From a virus: a stretch of 44,232 nt of DNA. A program made the translations under genes and the position numbers. The stretch is from positions 1 to 44,232 of IMG/VR virus record IMGVR_UViG_3300045996_001049. One strand, written 5' to 3'. This document shows positions 1 to 9,466 of the stretch, one piece after another; position 1 is the stretch's first letter, and each line of letters starts with the position of its first letter. The notes under the pieces are model-generated. The model ran no database searches. It was not told the origin of the DNA and was given only the letters and a program-made list of their open reading frames with translations.

Positions 1-190
1 GCAGTTCATTGATTGTAGCAATTTGTTGTTGACGAACACTTTCCCTCTGCACAATCGCATCCCAAATGGCTTTTACCGTTAGTTCCTCGCCATTCTCGAA
101 TACAACGGTCGTTTCGGGATTGGTAAGCGGTTTTCCTTCTTTTACATCTTCGGGAAATGCTTCGACTACGTTCGATTTAGTTCTAGCCAT
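1..190 (-). CDS. Phage protein of unknown function, 3' end cut by window edge
   Basis: Only the first 63 codons are inside the window. The protein starts MARTKSNVVEAFPEDVKEGK and is hydrophilic and charged, with no motif I recognise. A good ribosome binding site (GAAAGGATTACA) precedes the ATG. It follows the tail fibre gene by 16 bases on the same strand, so it is probably the next gene of the late operon, perhaps a fibre accessory or chaperone, but nothing in the visible part shows this. Confidence 0.75.
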   Translation of the reverse strand, partial: MARTKSNVVEAFPEDVKEGKPLTNPETTVVFENGEELTVKAIWDAIVQRESVRQQQIATINEL

Positions 191-206
191 TGTAATCCTT
201 TCTTGT

Positions 207-3200
207 TTAAGCGACTTTCATCACGTAAACGAGTGAGTAGTAGGGCGGGGTATGCCCCGCAGAAGCGGAGTCAAATGCGGCAATGTCGACGTCGTGATCG
301 TGTTCGGAGATTTGGCGAGTAACGACCGGGCCGCCGCCTCCAATGTCGATTGCGACCGTTGCGCCCGATACCGCAGAGGACGTGTTCGGCGGATCAATCG
401 AATGAACGTGAGTGCTGGAGCCTCCTGTAAGGTTTGCGCCCAACACGGTTGCGCCTAAAATAAACAGATTTTCAAGATCGGGAGTGGTAATACTGTTGAC
501 GGTTCGACCGTCGCAAACCGCCCAATCCGCCGAAGGGCTGCCGCTTGTGCCGTCTACCGATTGCCCTGGTTGAGGCGACCACATTTTAATCTCGCCAATC
601 CAAGACTCTCCTGATACCGAACTTTCAATAATGTTGCCGGAACTGTCGGTTCCGAGAACAGCTTTTGAAGTCAGTCCTGTGAGCCTTGCGGCAGGGGCAA
701 TCATCGTTCCCGCCGCAAGGTTTAATCCTGAGTTATTGAGCGTATGGTTAGCAGCAGTTCCGAAAATAAGAGACTTGATCCAAGCGGTTCCATCATCCGC
801 CCAATACCCTGCCGAAACGTGATTTTTTTGCAGGTCGATCCAGTTTCGAGTGAGGCCGGAAGGCGTATCAAGAATCACCATATTGCCGTTGACGTTTGTT
901 CCGGTAGGCCCTGCTCCTCCCGATCCGGCCCCAATCGCCAAAATCCCGCTATCAACGGGAAGGACCAATCCCGCGCCATTGGTGAACGTCAGCTTTGTCG
1001 CGCCGTTTTGCTGGATCGTGAAGAAATCGGAACTTGTGCCAGACGGCATATTGATTCCGAGATACGTCCCTCGGTTGCTTGCGCCGGAAAGCGCGTTCCC
1101 AAGGCGCAAAAGCGCGGAAGATTGAGAGTTCGTCTGCGAGGTTCCAAGATCGGGAGTTCCCGTAATGGCGAACGTATAATCGCTTGCGGCGTTCGCAAGA
1201 TTGCGTGTCATAATGGCTTTTTCATCGGTTGTATTCGATATGACAAGCGTTGCATCCCAAGAAGGCGTTGTCGCGGGAAGGGAAGAAAGAATAACGTTCC
1301 CGCTTCCGTCCGTAGCCAAAACGCCTGCTGACAGCAGTCCTGTCAGGCGAAGAGAAGGCGTAATGGTTGTCCCTACGACAGTAAGCCCTGTGCTATTAAA
1401 CGTGCCTCTGACCGCGTAGGAACGATCTCCTGTGCCGCTTGATCCGGGAGTAGGGGTCCAGATCGTGACGGATGATCCTGCGTTCCCTGTGGACACGCCT
1501 GAAAACAGTCTTAAATCTCCGCCAGCTTTATTGGTTGCTAAAGTTGTCGCGCTTCCTGCGAGAATGGAGAGCGTGTTTCCCGCCGTATCCGATGCCGTCC
1601 TTCGCGCTAGTTGGATGATTTTAGAAGTTTCGCCGGGGAGTTGAACCAAGCCGCTTGCGTAGACTCTTAAAACTTCCGCCATAATGCCTGGGTTTTGATG
1701 AAGTTTAATCGAGAAAGACGTTCCGGCTTGATCGGTTCCCGCGAACGTTCCTTCCGATACAGCATCCAGAGCCATTACCGTTCGATTCGTAATGGTTGAA
1801 AGGTCGTCGGTCGTTACGGCGAATCGGCCTACGACTTCATCAACCAACACATCCGTATCAGGGCTTGTAATCGTGAACTGACCGTCTGTTGTCACGTCTC
1901 CGGTAGCGACAACCCCGCCAACGTTGATAACGTCCGTCGTTGTCGCGCCTTCATCCGTAACGTCTTGAAGGTCCTGAACGCTTCCGGTGACAGTTGAAGA
2001 AAGCACTCCCGCCGTAAGGTCAAGTCCCGTTCCTATGGCAATGGCCTGCATATTGCCTGTAGTCGAACTGTTGTGAGTTCCTACGAGCCTCGCTGCCGTA
2101 ATGGAGGAAAGCCCTGTGCCGCCTTTTGCAACCGTCGCTACGGGAAGATCGCCTACAACAAGGGTTCGGAGAGAGAGCGCACCCGTAGTTCCGTCAGGCG
2201 TGGCAAGGAAACTATTCGCCGTTTGTCCAGTCGTAGCGGCAATCGTAAGAGTGCCATTGGTTGTAATCGGGCTTCCCGTAACGGTGAAATATCCTGGCAC
2301 AGCCAAAGCAACACTCGTTACGGTTCCGGTTCCGGCAGATGTTGATTCAATAATATTTCCGCTTGCGTCCGTTCCGAGAACGGCTTTGGACAGCAACCCG
2401 GTAAGTTGCCCCGCAGGAGCGATAACTTTGCCGGAACTGAGCGTCAATCCCGCGCTATCAAATTTCGCTCTTTCCACAAGCCCGGTAGCGGCTTGGCTGG
2501 CCTTCGTTGAAATGAGAAGGTATCCGGTTGCGCCTGTGCCGTCATTTGCCGTTACCGGAGCCGAGATAGCAGCGTAAACGCCTACGTTTTCAGCAGCAGA
2601 GGAATGGCCTCGGAAGCTGATTTCACTTCCCGCGTTCGCCGTTGCCGTTTGAGTTTGAAGCCGGAAGTTCGTATCAAGCAACCCAGTAGTTATTTCGGTT
2701 CCTGTGCCGTAGATATGAAGCTGTGTTTCAGGGGTCGCAAGTCCAATGGCTAACCCGCCGATGGAAAGCGTTTCTCCCGTAGTGCTTCCTCTTAAAGCAA
2801 CGCTATCTATCGTATCGACTTCAACGGCAATGGCGGAAACCGATAGAACGTTCCCCGTCAGATCAAGCCCCGAACCAATGGTGATCGACCTGAGATTTCC
2901 GCTTGTCGAAGCGGCATCCGTTCCAACCAAAGAGGCAACCGTAAAAGCGGAGACTCCGGTTCCGCCTTTGGACGTAGGCACAATCGGCAAATCGTTTGCG
3001 ACAATAGAGCGAAGCGCAATTTCTCCCGTAACGCTATCGGGAGACGCTAAAAAACGATTGGCGGTCAATCCGGTTGCAAGCTCTACCGTTAGCGTTCCCG
3101 TAGTCGTTACCGGAGAGCCGCTTACGGCAAGCCAAGGAACGTCCGTCACGTCCAAAGCAACAGAGGCAACAGTTCCCGATCCTCCTCCCGCCGCACCTGG

Positions 3201-3665
3201 CATCGGAACGAGCGTATGAAGCGGAGTGATTCCCGTAATCGCGCCTGCGGAAGTGACGATGGATGCCAGCAAGTGCGCCGGAACTTCTTCCGTCGAAGGA
3301 TCGGTAAGGCTATCGGTTACGGCATATTGGGGAGCCGCGTCCGTATTGGATTGCAGTTCCCAAAGCCATGAAGTGTCGTTGTCAGGAATGGGCCAAGTAG
3401 CGGCATCCGCAAGCACCAATACATTATCGACAAGAGAGGTATGAGGCGCGATTTCAGCCAACAACCCGCCGCCGTCAGAAACCAGATCGCCTGTCCAACT
3501 GTCTTCGTAAACGCCTCTGCCGAAGGTAGTTGAAAGGAAACTTTCAAGATGGTTTTCGACCAGTTGAATATTGAACTCGAAAGAGTTTTTCGTGTCGTTG
3601 TATTTGTTAAGAAATACGTCGCCGTCTTCGCCTTCTATCCCGTCAGGAGTGAGTTCTAGTATCAT
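207..3665 (-). CDS. Tail fibre protein with tail-collar-like C-terminus
   Basis: This 1152-aa protein is probably a distal tail fibre that contacts the host surface. The N-terminal 160 residues would attach to the tail. The middle is built from repeats: a roughly 110-residue unit starting GTVASVALD near residue 165 recurs as GTVTSVALA near residue 447, and a short unit (LTGLLSKAVLGTDASGN) appears near residues 415, 770 and 995. The last 130 residues (GEIKMWSP...WAVCDGRTV...TPDLENLFILGA...HDHD...PPYYSLVYVMKV) have the layout of phage tail-collar domains. AGGAGAAA precedes the ATG, which overlaps the previous stop by 4 bases. The fibre role is inferred from repeats, collar domain and position after the tail tip genes. 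Confidence 0.8.
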   Translation of the reverse strand: MILELTPDGIEGEDGDVFLNKYNDTKNSFEFNIQLVENHLESFLSTTFGRGVYEDSWTGDLVSDGGGLLAEIAPHTSLVDNVLVLADAATWPIPDNDTSWLWELQSNTDAAPQYAVTDSLTDPSTEEVPAHLLASIVTSAGAITGITPLHTLVPMPGAAGGGSGTVASVALDVTDVPWLAVSGSPVTTTGTLTVELATGLTANRFLASPDSVTGEIALRSIVANDLPIVPTSKGGTGVSAFTVASLVGTDAASTSGNLRSITIGSGLDLTGNVLSVSAIAVEVDTIDSVALRGSTTGETLSIGGLAIGLATPETQLHIYGTGTEITTGLLDTNFRLQTQTATANAGSEISFRGHSSAAENVGVYAAISAPVTANDGTGATGYLLISTKASQAATGLVERAKFDSAGLTLSSGKVIAPAGQLTGLLSKAVLGTDASGNIIESTSAGTGTVTSVALAVPGYFTVTGSPITTNGTLTIAATTGQTANSFLATPDGTTGALSLRTLVVGDLPVATVAKGGTGLSSITAARLVGTHNSSTTGNMQAIAIGTGLDLTAGVLSSTVTGSVQDLQDVTDEGATTTDVINVGGVVATGDVTTDGQFTITSPDTDVLVDEVVGRFAVTTDDLSTITNRTVMALDAVSEGTFAGTDQAGTSFSIKLHQNPGIMAEVLRVYASGLVQLPGETSKIIQLARRTASDTAGNTLSILAGSATTLATNKAGGDLRLFSGVSTGNAGSSVTIWTPTPGSSGTGDRSYAVRGTFNSTGLTVVGTTITPSLRLTGLLSAGVLATDGSGNVILSSLPATTPSWDATLVISNTTDEKAIMTRNLANAASDYTFAITGTPDLGTSQTNSQSSALLRLGNALSGASNRGTYLGINMPSGTSSDFFTIQQNGATKLTFTNGAGLVLPVDSGILAIGAGSGGAGPTGTNVNGNMVILDTPSGLTRNWIDLQKNHVSAGYWADDGTAWIKSLIFGTAANHTLNNSGLNLAAGTMIAPAARLTGLTSKAVLGTDSSGNIIESSVSGESWIGEIKMWSPQPGQSVDGTSGSPSADWAVCDGRTVNSITTPDLENLFILGATVLGANLTGGSSTHVHSIDPPNTSSAVSGATVAIDIGGGGPVVTRQISEHDHDVDIAAFDSASAGHTPPYYSLVYVMKVA

Positions 3666-6600
3666 GTCCAGGTTTCTCCTAACGTTGTGGATTGAAGCGT
3701 AACGAGTTCATTAGCAGAGTTAAAATAAACGCCGACGAAGGTTCTTTTTGCCGTATTTAGAAAATCAAAACTAAAGTGTTGTTCAGGAACGGAAGCCAGT
3801 ATCAAAGCATCCTGGGAAGAAAGCCCCGCCCACGTCAACCATGTCGCGCCTTCGTCCCTGGACCTTCGCATATAAAAGTTATTGTTGTGCCAATAAGACA
3901 GGTAGAGAAGCCCTAGATGCTCCTCGTATCTTACGACACCCCATTTGCCGGGACAAACCACTTTGATTTTCCATTCCGTATCCGCGCCAAGTTTCGTATT
4001 CTTCAGCAGAAGGAGATTGCCATTGTCCAAATGGCCTGCCACATAAAGCGGATAAGCGCGATTGGCTTCATTTTTAGCAATCCAGGGGCCGTTAAGCCCT
4101 GTTCCGATTTCAAAGCGAGTGTAAGCGATTTCCGCGCCCATTCTTCTAGCCAGTTTAAGTGTATCATCTTCGACTAGGACAACGAAACTATCCAGATCGG
4201 AAGAGGTTACGATAACGGGGTTGCCTTCTCCCGAAGAGAATACGGCTTTCCCGCCAAACGCTACCCATATAATTCCGCGTGAAAAGGTAGGAATGGGAAC
4301 GGATGCGAAATTAGTTCCGCCTCCTCCCGAACCGGAAATGGGCAAGGGATATACTTGTTCGTAAGGCGTATCGGGAGAACTGCGCCATTCCATTCCTATA
4401 AGATCGCGAAGTTGATGCTCAAACTTTCCTGCCCTATCGGAAGTCGTGTCGTCTTCAATGATAACGAAACCATTAATGTAATCCGCAATCGTCGGATAAA
4501 TCCCTAATGGCGGTTGAACGGCAATCACTCTGGTTGATACGGGCAAATGCGTATCGGGGTCGTAAACCAATCCGATTGCGCCGAAGCCAACCGTCGCTTT
4601 GATTTCAAACTCCATATTGCTTTCTGGATAAACCTTAACCGCCCCATACCCTCTCTTTGACGCGAGGATCGCCGGACACGTCTTTCCAAAGGTTTCCTCT
4701 AACCAGATAGCGAAGTTCGGAGAAAGCGTCTCTGCGCTCTCGTCTTCGGGATCGCCTCCCGGCGCAACCGACCAACCTTCCTGCAAACTGATTTCCACCG
4801 TTAAATCGCTAATAAGTAAACAACTTTGAAAGTTCGACGTTTCATCGGCTTCATAGATCGGAAATCCCCACTTGGAATATCCATCTAGCCATAAGGAACG
4901 GTATCCGTCCGTTATGGCGGTAATCCCGCCAAGTTCAAAGTTCTCAATGCTGAAATGATCGGAAAGCGGATTCGGATGATGAACCTCTACAATGGTTTTC
5001 GCTTTTTCCTTCAGCGTCAAAGATTGCAGCGTTACCGTGATTCCGGCAGGAAAAGAATACGTGACTTTTTTAATAGACTGGATGCCGTCATGCCCGATGA
5101 TTTCAGCCGTGTCTTTAAGCAACCCCGGCAGGTCCACTTCATGTTCGATTAAAGCCGTTGTTAAAGGAACGGTAATCGTCACGGTAAAGGGTTGGCGAAC
5201 GGGATTGTAGCCATAATCCTTCGCTTCATCCGGTTTTACTCGAATATTTTCATATTCAACCAGAATGGTTAAATTACACGGCGCGTTCGCTTTGGCTTTC
5301 ACGTAGAGATAACGGTAAGTAGACCAGTTGAATATATCGCTGTCAGGCCGAAGTTTCTTTCTGACTTTAGGCCATTCCGCTAAAGAAGATTCAAAATACT
5401 CAGGAGACGCTTCTCCTCCGGTAAACCATAAAAGAACGTCTTCCGGTATTTCGTCTCCGTAATCGGAAAACCATGAAGCAGGCCCCGCGCCATAATCAGG
5501 AGAAATGTCGTTAAAATCATTCCGGTAATTGCGCTCTATCTTAGGATTTGCGCCCGTAGCGACACATTGCAAAGTGCTTCCCACAACCGAAGTTGTGCAA
5601 TGGGTAGCAGTCCAGGCAAATCCGATAGGATAGGTTCTAACGAACGTTTCAACCGTCAGGGAAGGCGCGTGATCGAGCGTCATTGCCTCCCACGATTGCC
5701 CTGTCTTTAACGTAATGCAATCGTAATCGGCAGGATCGTAGCCTATATCATCCAAATCATTAGGAAGTATGTCGTAATGGCTTGGGTTTTGCTCTTTGCT
5801 TTTTGTCGTAATCGGAGGGTCAATCGGCGTTTCGTATTCGCTTTCATAATTGGTTATCCGAAGCGGAAGTTTCGTCTCTTCCCAATTATTGACCGCGCCT
5901 TTTAATCTGACAGTATAATCGGGAACGATATAGACGCTTCCCGTAGAGTTGCCCCTGAAACCGGAGATGCCGGGAGCGTTTTTCGCTTCAAAATCAAAAC
6001 GGCTTGCGGTTACGGGCGTTCCCTGCAACTTGGTAGGCGCGACAGGGTTATTAAAGTTGTAAGCAATGCCGCCCCATTCATTCGGGCCATGAAAAGACTG
6101 CACGTTCGCGGTTGCAAAAATAGCGTTCGGATACGGCAACCCGTCAGGATCGGGTTCGTAATAAGCCGCATTGAAATACATTCCGAAACCGTTATCGACA
6201 AACCCGCCGAAGTCCGAAAGATCGCCTTCCGAAAAACCGTTGGCCCATTCCGCAAGCGTGTCGTTTTTATTGTAATGGTTGGAAAGTAACGACGGAACAT
6301 CATTGGAAGGTTGAGGGTCAATTTCCGAGCCTCCGCTAGAAGAAATCAACCATGTGGAATAGACAGGCCCGACAGGTTTCATGTAAAGGGCTTGAACCAT
6401 ATCGTTCTGCCTGCCGGGACGGATTAAGCCGTGCGACCAACTCTCAAAAGCCCATTCCTCGCAAGCGACAGTAGACGTAAAATCCATCGTAACGCTTTCA
6501 GGTGGAACCAAATCGGGATTATCTTCATCCCAACTCGCATCGGCATCATTGGCCCACATAACAATAGGCTGACCATTCATCGTAACTGTCGTTACCCAGG

Positions 6601-6874
6601 AAGGATCGGAAGAACCTTCTCGTAGCGGATTGCTTGCCGTTCGCCCGGTAATGATTTCAAACAACGGACCAAATCCCGCGTATCCTCTTACTCTATGCCC
6701 TTGAAACTGTCCCGGCACGTAAGGATGACGATAATTGCTTCCGACCCATCCCGAACCATCCGATGTTCCGCCGCAAAAGTTGAGAGTGAGCCGACCGGAA
6801 ACGACATACGCTTTCTCAAACGTGCGCTTGTATTTTCGTATGTAATCCGCGCCTGTCAATCCTCCGAAGGGCAT
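3662..6874 (-). CDS. Large tail structural protein of unknown function
   Basis: A 1070-aa protein without a motif I can assign. It is rich in W, Y, G and P and looks like a chain of beta-sandwich domains. There is no signal peptide or membrane segment. The C-terminal 150 residues (RRSRDEGATWLTWAGLSS near the end) resemble BNR/sialidase-type beta-propeller motifs (S-x-D-x-G-x-T-W), a feature seen in some carbohydrate-binding tail proteins. It lies between the tail tip protein and the tail fibre and overlaps both neighbours by a few bases. I infer a tail-tip or side-fibre role, perhaps in receptor binding. Confidence 0.7.
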   Translation of the reverse strand: MPFGGLTGADYIRKYKRTFEKAYVVSGRLTLNFCGGTSDGSGWVGSNYRHPYVPGQFQGHRVRGYAGFGPLFEIITGRTASNPLREGSSDPSWVTTVTMNGQPIVMWANDADASWDEDNPDLVPPESVTMDFTSTVACEEWAFESWSHGLIRPGRQNDMVQALYMKPVGPVYSTWLISSSGGSEIDPQPSNDVPSLLSNHYNKNDTLAEWANGFSEGDLSDFGGFVDNGFGMYFNAAYYEPDPDGLPYPNAIFATANVQSFHGPNEWGGIAYNFNNPVAPTKLQGTPVTASRFDFEAKNAPGISGFRGNSTGSVYIVPDYTVRLKGAVNNWEETKLPLRITNYESEYETPIDPPITTKSKEQNPSHYDILPNDLDDIGYDPADYDCITLKTGQSWEAMTLDHAPSLTVETFVRTYPIGFAWTATHCTTSVVGSTLQCVATGANPKIERNYRNDFNDISPDYGAGPASWFSDYGDEIPEDVLLWFTGGEASPEYFESSLAEWPKVRKKLRPDSDIFNWSTYRYLYVKAKANAPCNLTILVEYENIRVKPDEAKDYGYNPVRQPFTVTITVPLTTALIEHEVDLPGLLKDTAEIIGHDGIQSIKKVTYSFPAGITVTLQSLTLKEKAKTIVEVHHPNPLSDHFSIENFELGGITAITDGYRSLWLDGYSKWGFPIYEADETSNFQSCLLISDLTVEISLQEGWSVAPGGDPEDESAETLSPNFAIWLEETFGKTCPAILASKRGYGAVKVYPESNMEFEIKATVGFGAIGLVYDPDTHLPVSTRVIAVQPPLGIYPTIADYINGFVIIEDDTTSDRAGKFEHQLRDLIGMEWRSSPDTPYEQVYPLPISGSGGGGTNFASVPIPTFSRGIIWVAFGGKAVFSSGEGNPVIVTSSDLDSFVVLVEDDTLKLARRMGAEIAYTRFEIGTGLNGPWIAKNEANRAYPLYVAGHLDNGNLLLLKNTKLGADTEWKIKVVCPGKWGVVRYEEHLGLLYLSYWHNNNFYMRRSRDEGATWLTWAGLSSQDALILASVPEQHFSFDFLNTAKRTFVGVYFNSANELVTLQSTTLGETWT

Positions 6875-7104
6875 TACTCAACCGTTCCCATCCTAACATC
6901 GCTCGTTAAAGGAGTAACGCCTAAGATAAACTGCTGTTTGCCGTCAACGTCCGTAAGCGATACCGAAGCCTGTCCGTCTGGCAAGGCGAGAGCGTCTTTT
7001 AGAATATTCGCTCCGAACGCTTGCCGCGTCGTCACCATTGGCTGTATATGGCTAACGCCTCTCGCCTGCCTGCCCAAACTCGGATTATATCTCACGTTCG
7101 TCAT
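6874..7104 (-). CDS. Small tail-module protein, unknown function
   Basis: I place the start at 7104, giving a 76-aa protein (MTNVRYNPSLGRQARGVSHI...). GGAAAGATGGT lies just upstream there, while the longer reading would run far into the preceding gene. It overlaps the tail tip gene by 20 bases, and its TAA overlaps the next ATG. The composition suggests a small beta-rich structural piece. I recognise no family. Confidence 0.7.
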   Translation of the reverse strand: MTNVRYNPSLGRQARGVSHIQPMVTTRQAFGANILKDALALPDGQASVSLTDVDGKQQFILGVTPLTSDVRMGTVE

Positions 7105-9463
7105 ACCATCTTTCCGCAACGTAGGTTGTAGGCCGATTGATATACTGTCCCGCAAACGCTTCGTTGCAATCGTTTTTATGATCGACCTTGAAACCGATAA
7201 TGCGGTAATCGTGAGTGGAAAGCGACGTTCCGTTCGCCCTGTAAGATTTTATCCGAACCAAATCCCAAAGCCTAACGGTAGGTTCCCAATCCGCTTCAAA
7301 CTCAATATGCTGCCGCGTTCGGCTTCCGCGAAGAAAGAGTTTGCCGAGGGCCGCGTTAACGAGTTCGGGCGTGTTCAACGCGCTATCGAGCATGGCGACA
7401 TAGCGTTTTTCACCTAACCAGTTGGCAGGCTGCGCGGCTTTCGTTTCCGTCGCCAGATACCGAAGCGAAGCGTCAATGCTGTCTTTATCTTCCTTGTATT
7501 TGATGATCGGCGTTTGCGTTTCATCCATCCCAATGCAATGAAGCGCATTGAATTGGGGTTCGATCAAATAGCTTCGGAGGTTCCTATGGACGCTCCGGTA
7601 AGCCGTTTCAACGGTTGCGCCCCCTCCTCCCACGTCTTCAGGAAGAATGGCAAGATCGTGAGTAGGCCAGAACACCTTAACCGGAGTCGTTGAAAAGTTA
7701 GACGGGTTTTTAAAGAAGAAGCGATACTCGTAAAATCCGGTCAGGATATTCAAATACGGGCGATAGCCATAAACCCATCTGAACGGATATTCGGATGAAG
7801 ACGTATAAGTATCGACAATGTAATCCAGCCAATCGGTAACACTTCTTACAACGTCCGTTAGATTGGTAGGATCATCGTCGGCTTCCCCTTTGGAAAGTTT
7901 GGTGGATTTTTTCGTTTCGCCTGTCTTGCGGTCCACAAAAGAAGGGGTTTCGTCTATATCCCACCATGAACCATCTTTCGGAAATCCTACGGCAACGAGC
8001 AACGCTTTTACCGCGTCGTCAATACCCATACCATCCAAACGGTTCATATCGGCAACGAAGGTATTGTTCAACCATCGCTGCATATCCTGCAAGTCCATCT
8101 CAAGGAATTGCTGATTGCCTTTGACGGAATGAGTTGGCTTCGTGAGGATGCCTTTGATCCAAACGTTCCCGTCCTCGTTCCATTCAAACGGTATGTTGAA
8201 CAGGTTTTTAAGCTGACCGTGATTATGCCCGTTCTTCAGCTTGATGGAGCCTGTCATCAGCTTTTCATCTTGGTTGTGGTTGAACTCTATTACGTCCGTC
8301 AGGAAATCAAGCGATTCATCCTGCGTCTGCTGTCGCAACGCTTCTTGTCGGATTTCTCCCCGGTAAAAGAAAGGAGAGTGATAAATGTCTTCTTCCTTCA
8401 CATTCGGACGCGCCAGCTTCACTACGGGCTTTACGCTGTAGCGTTTCATCGACGTTAGCGGATTCTTATGGTAAGTTACCGTAACGTGAGACGGCAGGAT
8501 AATCCGGTTCATTCGGTCGTATTCAATACTTTGAATGGTTTCCGCTAGAACAGGCTCTCGCTCCGTAGAGAACAAGTCAGGGTCAATCGGTTCAATGGTT
8601 CCCGTTGATTTCTTAGCGGCTTCCGAACCTTCCGACGCTCCGGTAAACGCAATCGGGCGGATTTGATGAGCGACTTTTTGATTGGCGACTATCGTATAGT
8701 AGGCGAGTTCGGTCAGCTTGGAAATCAGATCGCCGCCTTCGCTTCGCGGAATGTTCTCATCCTGCCACATAAACGAACCGCCCGAAGACGACGTAATCAA
8801 AATACGGTTTCTGCCGTGAGGAAGGATGAACACTTTATGCCATTGTTCGGTAAGGCTTCCCCATCGGTTCGGAACCAAATCGCCCTCCGCCAACTTTTGA
8901 AGAGACGAGCCTACGCCTTTGGAAAGATACCCTTTGCCGTCAGCATTGATGTTCAGCGTAAACATTTTGTTCACGTCGTTCGACCCGAACTGAATAGATA
9001 AAATGGTTCGCTGACCTAGCGTAGGCCCGTAAGCCCTGAAATGAATGGCAAGGCCGCGATTGGCGGGAAGCGGCTTCTTGCTTCTGAGCGTTCCGGTATC
9101 CGACTTGTTGATGTGGACCCAATCTTTTTCGTGTAGGCGAGGATATTCCGTCCATTGGCCTGCAACGATGGAATAATAGTCCAGCTTCTCCCTGGCAAAC
9201 TCTTTCTTGGTTGAAGTGTTCGTTTCCCACGAAGGATCAAGATACGCAGGCATTAAGGTGATAGGCGAGTTGATTTCAGCCGATGTAATGACTTTGACGG
9301 GACCTGCGCCGTAGAACTTCTGAGGAGGAGGCCAAGCGTAAGTATTCGTAAACTTCCACTTGTCTACGCTTGCCCCAGGCCGCACGTCGAAAGCGAACCC
9401 CGATTCCTTAACCGAGATATATCGTATCCCCGCGCTTTCGGTGAATTTATCGCATATCGGCAT
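7085..9463 (-). CDS. Putative tail tip / baseplate hub protein
   Basis: This 792-aa protein directly follows the tape measure gene, where tail tip (Dit/Tal or hub-type) proteins are normally encoded. The N-terminal 250 residues look like a jelly-roll or LamG-type sandwich (LAIHFRAYGPTLGQRTILSIQ). The C-terminal part carries a pattern typical of hub proteins (EADWEPTVRLWDLVRIKSYR...HDYRIIGFKVDH), in which a beta-barrel domain defines the tube end. Assignment rests on position, size and this pattern, not on a catalytic motif. It may combine distal-tail and tail-associated functions in one chain. Confidence 0.6.
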   Translation of the reverse strand: MPICDKFTESAGIRYISVKESGFAFDVRPGASVDKWKFTNTYAWPPPQKFYGAGPVKVITSAEINSPITLMPAYLDPSWETNTSTKKEFAREKLDYYSIVAGQWTEYPRLHEKDWVHINKSDTGTLRSKKPLPANRGLAIHFRAYGPTLGQRTILSIQFGSNDVNKMFTLNINADGKGYLSKGVGSSLQKLAEGDLVPNRWGSLTEQWHKVFILPHGRNRILITSSSGGSFMWQDENIPRSEGGDLISKLTELAYYTIVANQKVAHQIRPIAFTGASEGSEAAKKSTGTIEPIDPDLFSTEREPVLAETIQSIEYDRMNRIILPSHVTVTYHKNPLTSMKRYSVKPVVKLARPNVKEEDIYHSPFFYRGEIRQEALRQQTQDESLDFLTDVIEFNHNQDEKLMTGSIKLKNGHNHGQLKNLFNIPFEWNEDGNVWIKGILTKPTHSVKGNQQFLEMDLQDMQRWLNNTFVADMNRLDGMGIDDAVKALLVAVGFPKDGSWWDIDETPSFVDRKTGETKKSTKLSKGEADDDPTNLTDVVRSVTDWLDYIVDTYTSSSEYPFRWVYGYRPYLNILTGFYEYRFFFKNPSNFSTTPVKVFWPTHDLAILPEDVGGGGATVETAYRSVHRNLRSYLIEPQFNALHCIGMDETQTPIIKYKEDKDSIDASLRYLATETKAAQPANWLGEKRYVAMLDSALNTPELVNAALGKLFLRGSRTRQHIEFEADWEPTVRLWDLVRIKSYRANGTSLSTHDYRIIGFKVDHKNDCNEAFAGQYINRPTTYVAERWYDEREI

Positions 9464-9466
9464 AAG

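Noticed and set aside
744-1331. 195-aa plus-strand open frame inside the tail fibre gene
   Set aside because: Basic low-complexity shadow of the minus-strand coding sequence; no ribosome binding site and no family resemblance.
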